Assembly (NCBI RefSeq): GCF_900078385.1
Contig: NZ_FLQR01000010.1
Span: 124,001-188,000, forward strand
DNA: 64,000 nt
Reading direction: 5' to 3'
DNA from: an uncultured Microbacterium sp.
GTDB lineage: Bacteria; Actinomycetota; Actinomycetes; Actinomycetales; Microbacteriaceae
Under the pieces are notes generated by a model, which searched no databases, had not been told where the DNA came from, and worked only from the letters and a program-made list of their open reading frames with translations. This document shows, piece after piece, positions 22,290-31,603 of the stretch (positions are counted from its first letter, which is position 1; every line of letters starts with the position of its first letter). The translations under genes were made by a program, and so were the position numbers.

Positions 22290-22919
22290 ATGACCGCTGT
22301 GGAGATGGCCCGCCCCCGTCCGCGCGCGTTCTGGTCCGACGCGCGCTTCCTGCTGGGGATCGCCCTCATCCTGGTCTCGATCGCGGGCGTCTGGCTCATC
22401 GTGTCGGCGGCGCGGCAAACCGTCCCCGTGTTCGCGGCGGCGCGGACCATCGTGCCGGGTGAAGAGGTGGCGGCATCCGACCTGCGGGTCGTGGAGGTCG
22501 CGCTCGGTCAGGTGGGGGACGCGTACACGTCGCCCGGGACACTGGACGGCGGCGTCGTGGCGACGCGGACCATCGAGGCCGGCGAGCTCGTGCCCCGGAG
22601 CGCCGTCGGCGATGCCGCACGCGCAGCCGTCACGACGGTGGCCCTGCGCAGCGCGGGAGACGTGCCGGCGGCGGTGGACACCGGGACGGTCGTGGAGGTC
22701 TGGGCGGCGCCGCAGCGGGAGCGCGGCGTATTCGACCCGCCGCGCATCCTCGTCCCTGCCGCGACGGTGGTCTCGGTATCGCGGGACGACTCCGTCATCG
22801 GCGGGACCGGCACCGCGCTGGAGGTCGTCATCGACCGCGCGGATGTCGCTGCGACGCTGGAGGCGGTCTCGGCGGGCTGGAGCATCTCGGTCGTCCCGGC
22901 GACGGGGCCGGGCCGATGA
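22290..22919 (+). CDS. SAF domain-containing membrane-anchored protein (CpaB/RcpC-like)
   Basis: N-terminal TM, then VFAAARTIVPGEEVAASDLRVVEVAL...TRTIEAGELVPRSAVG. Confidence 0.75.
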   Translation: MTAVEMARPRPRAFWSDARFLLGIALILVSIAGVWLIVSAARQTVPVFAAARTIVPGEEVAASDLRVVEVALGQVGDAYTSPGTLDGGVVATRTIEAGELVPRSAVGDAARAAVTTVALRSAGDVPAAVDTGTVVEVWAAPQRERGVFDPPRILVPAATVVSVSRDDSVIGGTGTALEVVIDRADVAATLEAVSAGWSISVVPATGPGR

Positions 22920-24169
22920 GGGTCGTCCTCGCCCTCGATGGGGCGCGCGCGTCGACCCTCGCGGAGGACCTGCGGCTCGAGGGCGCGGAGGTGCGCACCG
23001 TCGTCGCCGCGGGTGACCCGGCCGCCGCCGTCGCGGACGCGATGGCCGGGCCCGAGGCGGCGGAGCTGCTCGGAGAGCTCGCGCGGGCCGACCTCCTCAT
23101 CGTGGCTGCCGGACGCGGCGCCCTGACGGCGGAGCTCGTCGGCGCGTGCGACCGCTTCGGCGTGCGGATCGCCCCGGTGTGCGCACGCGAGGCGGACCGG
23201 CGGCTCGCCGCCATGTTCGGCCTGCACCCGTACTCGGGCGATGCGGACGCCGTGGCGCTCCTGCGGCCTCCGGAGCGCCCGGAGACGGCGGTCGAGAGCG
23301 CGCCGGGCGGGCGCGTCCTCGCCGTCTGGGGGCCGGGCGGCGCACCGGGACGGACGACGCTGGCCATCGAACTCGCCTGCGAGCTCGTCCGCGACGGGCG
23401 CCGCGTCGGTCTTGTCGACGCCGACGCGCACGCGCCCTCACTCGCCCTCGCGACAGGGCTCGCCGACGAGGGGCCCGGCTTCGCCGCCGCCTGCCGGCAG
23501 GCGGAGCGCGGGACCCTGACCGTCGCCGAACTCGCCCGCATCGCCGCGCCGCTGGGTGATGTGGAGGTGCTCACGGGGCTGAACCGGCCGGGCAGGTGGC
23601 CCGAGCTCAGCCAGGCCAGGGTCGCCGCGGCGCTGGACGTGTGCCGAGCCTGGGTCGATGACACCGTCGTGGACGTCGCGGCCCCGCTGGAGCGCGACGA
23701 GGAGATCGTGAGCGACATCGACGGTCCCCGCCGCAACGCCGCGACCCTCGCGGCGCTCGCGTCCGCCGACGTCGTCGTCGCCGTCGTGGCCGCCGACCCC
23801 GTCGGGGTGTCGCGGTTCGTGCGCGACCATGCGCAGCTGCGCGCGGTGGTCGGAGCGACTCCCGTGCGCGTCGTCGTCAACAAGACGCGCGGCGGTCCGC
23901 TCGGCATCGACGCGCGGGGGCAGGTGCGGCGCACGCTCGAGCGATTCGCGGGCATCGAGGACGTGTGGTTCGTGCCCTGGGACGGCCGGGCCGTCGACGC
24001 GGCGCTGCTGTCCGCGCGGCCCGTCGCCCACGTGTCGCCCCGTTCGGCGCTCACCGGGGCCCTCCGGCGGTTCGTGGGCGAGGCCGTCGTGCCGCCGATC
24101 AGGAAGCCGGTCGAGCGCCGCGAGCGCGGACGCACCGGCCTCTCGGCGCGGCTGCTGCGCACCGCGTGA
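22916..24169 (+). CDS. CpaE/TadZ-like MinD-superfamily P-loop protein
   Basis: VLAVWGPGGAPGRTTLAIELACELVRDGRRVGLVDADAHAPSLALATGL; 4-bp overlap with the SAF gene. Confidence 0.75.
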   Translation: MRVVLALDGARASTLAEDLRLEGAEVRTVVAAGDPAAAVADAMAGPEAAELLGELARADLLIVAAGRGALTAELVGACDRFGVRIAPVCAREADRRLAAMFGLHPYSGDADAVALLRPPERPETAVESAPGGRVLAVWGPGGAPGRTTLAIELACELVRDGRRVGLVDADAHAPSLALATGLADEGPGFAAACRQAERGTLTVAELARIAAPLGDVEVLTGLNRPGRWPELSQARVAAALDVCRAWVDDTVVDVAAPLERDEEIVSDIDGPRRNAATLAALASADVVVAVVAADPVGVSRFVRDHAQLRAVVGATPVRVVVNKTRGGPLGIDARGQVRRTLERFAGIEDVWFVPWDGRAVDAALLSARPVAHVSPRSALTGALRRFVGEAVVPPIRKPVERRERGRTGLSARLLRTA

Positions 24170-24221
24170 GGGGCGCCTCCTCGCGCGCGGCGCGCCGGCG
24201 TGCCCCCGTAGGCTAGGTGGG

Positions 24222-25709
24222 GTGTCGACGCTCAGCGATCTCGTGTATGCCCAGGGCCGTTCCACCGCGGCCGACGTCGAGTGGCTGCACCGCCTGGCCG
24301 GTGACGGGCAGCTTCTGGCCGACCTGGCGTTCGCCGACATCGTGATCTGGGTGCCGACCGCCGACGATTCGTTCATCGCGGTCGCGCACACCCGGCCCGG
24401 CGGAGCGGCGACGCTGTTCTACCGCGACATCGTCGGCGATCGCGTGCGCCCGCAGTGGCGGACGCAGGTGAAGGATGCCTTCACGCAGGTCCGCATCGTC
24501 GACTCCGCGTCGCCGGACTGGTTCGAGGAGACGCCCACCCGCGTCCGCGCCGTCCCGATCGTGCGCGAGCGGGGCACCGATGCCGCGCCGGCGACGGTCA
24601 TCGGCGTGCTCACGCGGCACACGAACCTCGGTGAGACGCGCGCCCCCTCGCGACAGCAGATCACTTTCAACGACTGCGCCGACGACGTGTTCGGGATGAT
24701 CGCGACCGCCGACTTCCCCGACCTGACCGCGCCGACCTCGCCGCGCCGCGGCGCGCCGCGCGCGTCGGACGGCCTCATCCGGGTCGACGTCGACGGTGTC
24801 ACGACCTTCGCGAGCCCCAACGCGCTGTCCGCGTTCAACCGGCTCGGGTTCGAGGATGAGCTGGAGGGGGAGTCCCTCATCGAGGTCGCGACCACGATCC
24901 TCCCCGCCAAGCGTCAGTTCGACGAGTCGCTGCCGATCGTCATGACCGGTCGTGCGCCGTGGCGTGCCGACATCGAGGCGCGCGGCGTCACGGTGTCGCT
25001 GCGCACCGTCCCGCTCCGCGATCACGGCACCCGCATCGGCGCCATCGTGCTGTGCCGCGATGTGACCGAGATCCGGCACCAGGAGCAGGAGCTCATCACC
25101 AAGGACGCCACGATCCGCGAGATCCATCACCGCGTGAAGAACAACCTGCAGACCGTCGCCTCCCTCCTGCGGATCCAGGCGCGGCGGACGCACTCCGACG
25201 AGGCCCGCGACGCGCTCACGCAGGCGATGCGGCGGGTGTCGGCCATCGCTGTGGTCCACGACACCCTCTCCGAGGGTCTTGCGCAGAACGTCGAGTTCGA
25301 CGACGTCTTCAACCGGGTCCTCAAGCTCGTCGCCGAGGTCGCGGCAGCGCCGAACACGCGTGCGCGGACGCATCGGACGGGGTCGTTCGGGACGCTGCCG
25401 AGCGAATACGCGACGCCCCTCGCGCTCGCGCTGACCGAGCTCGTCACCAACGCCGTCGAGCACGGGCTCGCCGACAAGGAGGGCGACGTCGAGATCATCG
25501 CCGAGCGGTCCGAGGACCGCCTCGAGGTCCGCGTGCGCGACAGCGGCGTCGGTCTGCCGGAGGGGCAGGTCGGCCGTGGCCTCGGCACGCAGATCGTGCG
25601 CACCCTCATCCAGGGTGAGCTCAGCGGCACGATCGACTGGCACACGATCATGGGCAGCGGAACCGAGGTCACCATCGACATCCCGCTGCGCTACATCTCG
25701 CAGGCCTAG
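24222..25709 (+). CDS. pdtaS: Sensor histidine kinase PdtaS-like (GAF/PAS/HisKA_2)
   Basis: STLSDLVYAQGRSTAADVEWLHRLAGDGQLLADLAFADIVIWVP; IREIHHRVKNNLQTVASLLRIQARR H-box. Confidence 0.9.
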   Translation: MSTLSDLVYAQGRSTAADVEWLHRLAGDGQLLADLAFADIVIWVPTADDSFIAVAHTRPGGAATLFYRDIVGDRVRPQWRTQVKDAFTQVRIVDSASPDWFEETPTRVRAVPIVRERGTDAAPATVIGVLTRHTNLGETRAPSRQQITFNDCADDVFGMIATADFPDLTAPTSPRRGAPRASDGLIRVDVDGVTTFASPNALSAFNRLGFEDELEGESLIEVATTILPAKRQFDESLPIVMTGRAPWRADIEARGVTVSLRTVPLRDHGTRIGAIVLCRDVTEIRHQEQELITKDATIREIHHRVKNNLQTVASLLRIQARRTHSDEARDALTQAMRRVSAIAVVHDTLSEGLAQNVEFDDVFNRVLKLVAEVAAAPNTRARTHRTGSFGTLPSEYATPLALALTELVTNAVEHGLADKEGDVEIIAERSEDRLEVRVRDSGVGLPEGQVGRGLGTQIVRTLIQGELSGTIDWHTIMGSGTEVTIDIPLRYISQA

Positions 25710-25727
25710 TCGTCGCGCAGCCTACCG

Positions 25728-25882
25728 GTCACGCCACCGGTGGCTGCGTGCCGGCGGGGTCGCCGGTGCCGTGACGCGGTGGCGCAGTGTGTCACGCCAC
25801 CGGTGGGTGCGTGCCGCCGGGGTCGCCGATGCCGTGACACGGCGGCGCTGGGTGTCACAGCACCTGCGGTGCGTGCTGGCGG
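25728..25882. repeat. 63-bp imperfect tandem repeat (about 2.5 units), each unit self-complementary
   Basis: Units begin GTCACGCCACCGGTGG at 25728 and 25791 and a degenerate GTCACAGCACC at 25854; within a unit GTCACGCCACCGG pairs with CCGGTGCCGTGAC. Confidence 0.75.
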
Positions 25883-25903
25883 AGAGCGGAGCCGGGGGCT
25901 CCG

Positions 25904-26152
25904 TCAGGAGGCGCGGCGGGCGCGGGCAGCGCGGCGCTTGAGTGCGCGGCGCTCGTCCTCGGACAGCCCACCCCAGACGCCCGAATCCTGACCGGACTCG
26001 AGGGCGTATTGCAGGCAGATCTCTGTGACGGTGCACCGTGCGCACACGGTCTTGGCCTTCTCGATCTGGTCGACGGCCGGGCCGGTGTTCCCCACGGGGA
26101 AGAAGAGCTCGGGGTCGACGGTCAGGCAGGCGGCTTTGTCGCGCCAATCCAT
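25904..26152 (-). CDS. whiB1: WhiB-family [Fe-S] transcriptional regulator (WhiB1-like)
   Basis: MDWRDKAACLTVDPELFFPVG...CARCTVTEICLQYAL...GVWGGLSEDERR; four conserved Cys. Confidence 0.9.
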   Translation of the reverse strand: MDWRDKAACLTVDPELFFPVGNTGPAVDQIEKAKTVCARCTVTEICLQYALESGQDSGVWGGLSEDERRALKRRAARARRAS

Positions 26153-26414
26153 AGTGGGGTGCTCCTTGGATGCGGGATTGAAGATGCGGGTGTGGGCTCG
26201 GACGCACGTGGACGTCGACTACCCTTGTGGGTGTGCGAGCTGACCGCTCGCCCCACTGCGCTGTGGGAGCACACGCTTCTTCCATCCTCCCACGGACGAC
26301 AAGGTGAATCAAGGGTGAACGGCGCCTCAAACGGCGCGGTTTGCTGTGTATCGCCTCCATGCGAGGCCCATCTGCGCCGCGTCGCGGCGTCGAAGAACGA
26401 GGAGACCGCACCGG

Positions 26415-26804
26415 ATGCCCATCACCGTCGTCGAGCGGACCGCCGCCGCGCTCTTGGCCGCAGAAGGCGTCGGGCTGCTCGTGCTCCTCGGCTGGCAGAT
26501 CGTCGCGATCGTGACGGGTGACACCGACTCGGTCGCGAGCGCGGTGGCGCTGATCGTCCTCACGGCGCTCGGCGCCGCGGCCGTCCTGGGCTTCGCCGTC
26601 GCCACCTGGATCGGGCAGTCCTGGGGGCGCTCGGGCGGGATCGTCACGCAACTGCTGATCCTCGCCGTCGCGCTCGGCGCGGCCACCGGTGACTACGGGC
26701 ATCCCGCGGTGGCGGTCGCGCTCGCGGTCCCGGCGGTCGTCATCGGGATCTGCCTCGTGGCGGCGGCGCGCGCCGCCGGAGGGCGTCGTCCCGCGGCCGA
26801 GTGA
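26415..26804 (+). CDS. Small multi-TM hypothetical membrane protein
   Basis: MPITVVERTAAALLAAEGVGLLVLLGWQIVAIV; about four TM segments. Confidence 0.7.
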   Translation: MPITVVERTAAALLAAEGVGLLVLLGWQIVAIVTGDTDSVASAVALIVLTALGAAAVLGFAVATWIGQSWGRSGGIVTQLLILAVALGAATGDYGHPAVAVALAVPAVVIGICLVAAARAAGGRRPAAE

Positions 26805-26816
26805 GTCGCTGGTGGG

Positions 26817-27284
26817 TCAGGTGAGGCCGAGAAGCGCCCGCACGCGGGCGACGTGTCCCGTCGCCTTCACGTTGTACAGCGCGTGCGCGATGCGGCCGTC
26901 GGCATCGACGACGAACGTCGAGCGGATGACGCCCTCGACGAGCGTGCCGTAGTTCATCTTCTCGCCCCACGCGCCGTACGCCTCGTGGACGGCGTGATCG
27001 GGGTCGCTCAGCAGGTCGTAGGTGAGACCGTCGCGCTCCCGGAACGCGCGGAGGGTGGCGGGGTCGTCGCGCGAGACACCGAGCACGGTGTACCCGGCCG
27101 CCTGCAGCGGTGCCAGGCTGTCACGGAAGTCGCACGCCTCGGTGGTGCACCCCGGCGTCATCGCGGCGGGGTAGAAGAACAGCACGACGCCTCCGCCGCG
27201 CAGGTCGGCGAGGGCCACGGGGCGCTCGTCCTGGTCGACGAGCGTGAAGTCGGGAGCGGGGGAGCCGGGCTCGAGTCGGGACAT
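26817..27284 (-). CDS. bcp: Thioredoxin-dependent peroxiredoxin, Bcp/PrxQ type
   Basis: PAPDFTLVDQDERPVALADLRGGGVVLFFYPAAMTPGCTTEACDFRDS. Confidence 0.92.
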   Translation of the reverse strand: MSRLEPGSPAPDFTLVDQDERPVALADLRGGGVVLFFYPAAMTPGCTTEACDFRDSLAPLQAAGYTVLGVSRDDPATLRAFRERDGLTYDLLSDPDHAVHEAYGAWGEKMNYGTLVEGVIRSTFVVDADGRIAHALYNVKATGHVARVRALLGLT

Positions 27285-27301
27285 GCCCCCAGCCTAGATC
27301 G

Positions 27302-28339
27302 TCAGGCGAACGTCGCCAGCAGTCTCTGCAGGGAGTCCAGGCGCGCGGCTCCGCTCTCCCCGAGCCGACCCTCCTGCACGGCCTCCACGAGCGCGCAGTC
27401 CGGTGCATCCGGCAGGTGCGTGCAGCCGCGCGGGCACTCCTCCGCGACGATCGCGAGGTCGGTGAACGCCTTCAGGATGTTGGCCGGGTCGACGTGTCCG
27501 AGGCCGAAGGAGCGGACGCCCGGGGTGTCGATGACCCAGCCGCGGCCGCCCGCGCCGATGTAGCGGAGCGAGACGGTGGAGCTGGAGGTGTGCCGGCCGC
27601 GTCCCGTCACGGCGTTGACGTGGCCGGTCGCCCGCAGCGCGCTCGGCACGAGCGCGTTCACGAGCGTCGACTTGCCGACGCCGGAATGCCCGACGAACAC
27701 GGTCGAATGTCCGATCAGGTGGGCGCCGACCACGTCGACCGGCATGTCGTCGCGGGCGCTCGTGAACACCTGCAGGGCATCGAGTCCCTCGAAGTTCGCG
27801 AGGAACGCGGACGGGTCGGCGAGGTCGGTCTTTGTCACGACGAGGAGGGGACGGATGCCGGCATCCAGCGCCGCGATGAGGTACCGATCCACGAGCCGCG
27901 GGCGCGGCTCCGGGTCGGCCGCGGCGACCACGATGAGCATCTGGTCGGCGTTGGCCACGACGATCCGCTCGACCTGATCGGTGTCGTCGGCGCTCCGGCG
28001 CAGGAGCGACGTGCGCTCCTCGATGCCGACGATCCGCGAGAGACTGCCCACGTCGCCGCTCGTGTCGCCGACGATCCGCGCACGGTCGCCCGTCACGATC
28101 GGCTGCTTGCGCAGCTCCCGCGCCCGCGTCGCGAGCGCCTGGTGCTCCTCGGGCCCGTCCTCGTCGACGAGGACGGTGTAGCGTCCGCGGTCCACGCCCA
28201 GCACGCGGGCGATCTTGGCGTCGGCGTGCGCGGGCCTCCGCTTGGATCGGGGACGGTTCGCCTTCGGGTTCGGGCGGACCCGGATATCCGACTCGTCGTA
28301 CTCCGGTTCGTCGTCGTCGGTGTCGTCGAGCCAGCTCAC
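27302..28339 (-). CDS. rsgA: Ribosome small subunit-dependent GTPase A
   Basis: Circularly permuted GTPase motifs: VVTKTDLADP, GHSGVGKSTLVNAL, RGRHTSSSTVSLRYI, DTPGVRSFGLGHVDP, CRGCTHLPDAPDCAL-like Zn motif. Confidence 0.95.
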   Translation of the reverse strand: MSWLDDTDDDEPEYDESDIRVRPNPKANRPRSKRRPAHADAKIARVLGVDRGRYTVLVDEDGPEEHQALATRARELRKQPIVTGDRARIVGDTSGDVGSLSRIVGIEERTSLLRRSADDTDQVERIVVANADQMLIVVAAADPEPRPRLVDRYLIAALDAGIRPLLVVTKTDLADPSAFLANFEGLDALQVFTSARDDMPVDVVGAHLIGHSTVFVGHSGVGKSTLVNALVPSALRATGHVNAVTGRGRHTSSSTVSLRYIGAGGRGWVIDTPGVRSFGLGHVDPANILKAFTDLAIVAEECPRGCTHLPDAPDCALVEAVQEGRLGESGAARLDSLQRLLATFA

Positions 28340-28352
28340 GCGGCGCCTCTCG

Positions 28353-29687
28353 TCACGCCGGATCGCCCTCGAGCATCCGCTGCCAGAGCTGCGGGAACTC
28401 CGGCATGGTCTTCGCGGTGGTGCCGATGTCGTCGACCTCGACGCCCGGGACGCGCAGGCCGATCACGGCGCCCGCCGTGGCGATCCGGTGGTCGTGGTGG
28501 GCGCGCCACAGCCCGCCGCGGAGCGGGCGGGGAAGGATGCGGATGCCGTCGGGCAGCTCTTCGGCCTCGCCGCCGAGAGCGCGCAGATTCGACACCAAAG
28601 CCGCGATGCGATCGGTCTCGTGGCCGCGGATGTGCCCGATCCCGTGCAGGGTGGTCGGCGCGTCGGCGAAGGCGGCGAGCGCGAACAGGACGGGGGTCAG
28701 CTCGCTCGCGGCGCTGAGGTCCAGGTCGACGCCCGCGATGCGATCGGTGCCGGTCACCGTGAGCGCGCCGGCGCGGCGCGAGGTGCGGGCGCCCAGCACG
28801 GTGAGGATGTCGGAGAGGAGCGCGCCGGGCTGCGTGGAGTGCGCGGGCCAGCCGGGGACCGTCACGGACCCGCCGGTGACGACGGCGGCCGCGAGGAACG
28901 GCGCGGCGTTGGAGAGGTCCGGCTCGATCGCGATGTCCTTGCCGCGGAGAGCCCCAGCGGGGACGAGCCACTCGTGCGCGTTCGGCCGCTCGACGTGCAC
29001 GCCGCGATGGGCGAGCGCCTCGACGGTCATGTCGATGTGCGGCGCGCTGGGCAGCCGGTCTCCGGAGTGGATGAGGTGCAGGCCGACGTCGAAGCGGGGC
29101 GCCGCCAGCAGGAGGCCCGAGACGAACTGGCTGGACGTGCTCGCATCGATCGTGACCTCGCCGCCGCGGATGTGCCCGCGTCCGCGCACCGTGAACGGCA
29201 GCGACCAGTTCCCGCCGTCGTCGATGTCGACGCCGATCTCGCGGAGCGCCTTGATCATCGTCCCCATCGGGCGGTGCAGGGCGTTCTCGTCGGCCGTCAG
29301 GGTGACATCGCCCCGCGACAGGCCCGCCAGCGGAGCGACGAACCGCATCACCGTGCCCGCCTGCCCGCAGTCGACGACCGTGTCGCCGGTCAGCGCGGCA
29401 GCCGGGTTGACCTCGAGGTCGGGACCGAATTCGCCCTCGCCGTCCACCGACTCGATCTGGACGCCGAGCGTCCGCAGCGCCGTGATCATGCGCGCCGAGT
29501 CGTCCGAATGCAGGGGCGACAGGAGGCGGCTGGGCGTCTCGGCGAGGGCCGCCAGGATCAGCTCGCGGTTGGTCAGCGACTTCGATCCCGGGACCGTGAC
29601 GGTCGCGTGCACGCCTGCCACCGCCACCGGCGCGGACCAGAGTTCGCGGGTGGCGGGCGGCTGCGGGGAATACCCAGGGGCGGTCAT
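28353..29687 (-). CDS. aroA: 3-phosphoshikimate 1-carboxyvinyltransferase (EPSP synthase)
   Basis: VPGSKSLTNRELILAALA, CGQAGTVMRFVAPLAGL, RGHETDRIAALVSNLRALGGE. Confidence 0.95.
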   Translation of the reverse strand: MTAPGYSPQPPATRELWSAPVAVAGVHATVTVPGSKSLTNRELILAALAETPSRLLSPLHSDDSARMITALRTLGVQIESVDGEGEFGPDLEVNPAAALTGDTVVDCGQAGTVMRFVAPLAGLSRGDVTLTADENALHRPMGTMIKALREIGVDIDDGGNWSLPFTVRGRGHIRGGEVTIDASTSSQFVSGLLLAAPRFDVGLHLIHSGDRLPSAPHIDMTVEALAHRGVHVERPNAHEWLVPAGALRGKDIAIEPDLSNAAPFLAAAVVTGGSVTVPGWPAHSTQPGALLSDILTVLGARTSRRAGALTVTGTDRIAGVDLDLSAASELTPVLFALAAFADAPTTLHGIGHIRGHETDRIAALVSNLRALGGEAEELPDGIRILPRPLRGGLWRAHHDHRIATAGAVIGLRVPGVEVDDIGTTAKTMPEFPQLWQRMLEGDPA

Positions 29688-29693
29688 CGGGTT
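29667..29693 (+). promoter_or_regulatory. Candidate SigH/SigR-type promoter upstream of sigH
   Basis: GGAAT (29667-29671) - 19 nt - GTT (29691-29693), close to the known GGAAT-N18-GTT consensus; about 43 nt upstream of the sigH ATG. Confidence 0.65.
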
Positions 29694-29735
29694 CTACCCT
29701 AACGAACCCGTCCGTCCCTGAGCCTTTGGAGTGCA

Positions 29736-30392
29736 ATGATCGCGACCGTCGACCCACTCTCCGAATGGGAGGAACTCGCCGACGTAGACTGGCTCCTGAT
29801 GGAAGATCAGGCGGCCGTCGACCCGCGTACCCAGTTCGAAGAGCAGGCGCTCCCCTTCATGGACCAGCTGTACGCAGCGGCCATGCGGATGACGCGCAAC
29901 CCGGCCGACGCCGCAGATCTCGTGCAGGAGACGTTCGTCAAGGCGTTCGCCGCCTGGGCCTCGTTCACGCAGGGGACGAACCTCAAGGCGTGGCTCTACC
30001 GCATCCTCACGAACACGTACATCAACACGTATCGAAAGAAGCAGCGGGAGCCGTACCAGGGGACGATCGACGACCTCGAGGACTGGCAGCTCGGCGGCGC
30101 GGAGTCGACCACGGCGACCAGTTCGCGGTCGGCCGAGGCCGAGGCGATCGACCGCATGCCGGCATCCATCGTCAAGGATGCCCTGCAGTCCATCCCGGAG
30201 GACTTCCGTCTGGCGGTGTACTTCGCCGACGTGGAGGGGTTCGCGTATCAGGAGATCGCGGACATCATGAAGACACCCATCGGCACCGTCATGAGCCGTC
30301 TGCATCGTGGCAGACGGATGCTGCGTGACCTGCTGGCCGACTATGCGAGAGAACGCGGCATCGACGTGCCCGCGACGAGGAGCGCGAAATGA
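29736..30392 (+). CDS. sigH: ECF RNA polymerase sigma factor SigH/SigR
   Basis: [57 protein letters not shown]; followed by the anti-sigma gene with a 4-bp overlap. Confidence 0.95.
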   Translation: MIATVDPLSEWEELADVDWLLMEDQAAVDPRTQFEEQALPFMDQLYAAAMRMTRNPADAADLVQETFVKAFAAWASFTQGTNLKAWLYRILTNTYINTYRKKQREPYQGTIDDLEDWQLGGAESTTATSSRSAEAEAIDRMPASIVKDALQSIPEDFRLAVYFADVEGFAYQEIADIMKTPIGTVMSRLHRGRRMLRDLLADYARERGIDVPATRSAK

Positions 30393-30634
30393 CCGACTGC
30401 GGCTGCGACAAGGCCCGGAAGGACCTCGAGGAATACCTCCGCAACGAAGTGTGCAAGACCGAGCATTCGGACATCACCGAGCATCTTGCGAACTGCCCGA
30501 GCTGCCAGGAGGAGGCGCTGGTCGCCCGAACCCTGACCGAAGTGGTCGCCCGGGCGTGCCGCGAGACGGCGCCCGAGACGCTGCGCGACCAGGTGCTCGC
30601 GCGACTGCGCTCCGAGCAGGCCGCGCACCACTGA
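30389..30634 (+). CDS. rshA: Zinc-type mycothiol-system anti-sigma factor RshA/RsrA
   Basis: [10 protein letters not shown] (HX3CX2C), small size, translationally coupled to sigH. Confidence 0.92.
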   Translation: MTDCGCDKARKDLEEYLRNEVCKTEHSDITEHLANCPSCQEEALVARTLTEVVARACRETAPETLRDQVLARLRSEQAAHH

Positions 30635-30659
30635 TCCCCGCGTGAACCGCCCGCGTCGT

Positions 30660-31565
30660 TCAGGCGGGCGCGAAGAGCGTGAGGGCGTGCGGCACGACCT
30701 CGACCCGCACGGGCAACGCGCCCATCGCGTCGCCGTCCGCATAGGCGGTGACGCCCGCCGAGGCCAGGCGCGCCGCGCGCACGCGGTACGTCGACACCTG
30801 GGGAGCGGATGTGTGCGTCCCGCGGTAGACCCGCGGGAGCAGGCGCAGCAGGAGGCGCAGCCGCCCCGCGGGCCGGATGAGCGTGACATCGAGGAGGCCG
30901 TCGGCGGGGTCGGCGTCCGGGCAGATGGGCACGCCGCCGCCGTAGGTGCGCCCGTTGCCGACCGTCGCGATCAGCAGGTCGCCGCCGATGTGCTGCGTGG
31001 TCCCGTCCGCCAGTTCGAGGTCGACGTCGTACGGCTCACCACGCAGTCGCACGAACTCGATCAGCAGGGCGATGCGGTAGCGCATCGCGCCGCGCGGCCA
31101 CCGCATCCGGTTCGCCCGGTCGTTGACCTTCGAGTCGAAGCCGCTCGCGAGCACCGTGCCGTACAGCGTGCTGGTGCCGTCCGCGCGGACGATCCGGGCG
31201 AGGTCGATCGTGCGGGTGCGGCCGGCGATGACGGCGTCGGCGGCGCCGTCGGCGTCGAGATCGCGGAGCCCCACCGTCGTGGCGAGGTCGTTGCCTGTAC
31301 CGGAGGGGACGATGCCGAGCGGGATGCCGGTGCCGGCCAGCTGCTGGATCGCCAGGTTCACGGTGCCGTCGCCCCCCGCGACCAGGACGGCGTCGACCCC
31401 CAGCTCGAGGGCCGCGGCCAGCAGCTCCGAGGATTCCCGCGCGCTCCCGCCCGAGACGAGCGCCGTCTGCACGCCGTGCGCGCGCAGCCGGTCGGCGGCG
31501 TGCTCGGCCGCGTGGGCGCCGGCATCCGCGCGCGCGGTGGGGTTGACCAGGAGAGCGACGTGCAT
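30660..31565 (-). CDS. Diacylglycerol kinase-family lipid kinase
   Basis: MHVALLVNPTARADAG..., LVAGGDGTVNLAIQQLAGTGIPLGIVPSGTGNDLA. Confidence 0.92.
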   Translation of the reverse strand: MHVALLVNPTARADAGAHAAEHAADRLRAHGVQTALVSGGSARESSELLAAALELGVDAVLVAGGDGTVNLAIQQLAGTGIPLGIVPSGTGNDLATTVGLRDLDADGAADAVIAGRTRTIDLARIVRADGTSTLYGTVLASGFDSKVNDRANRMRWPRGAMRYRIALLIEFVRLRGEPYDVDLELADGTTQHIGGDLLIATVGNGRTYGGGVPICPDADPADGLLDVTLIRPAGRLRLLLRLLPRVYRGTHTSAPQVSTYRVRAARLASAGVTAYADGDAMGALPVRVEVVPHALTLFAPA

Positions 31566-31603
31566 GGCGTCCCGTCTGCGCGGCCGATGCCGCCGTCGCT
31601 GTC

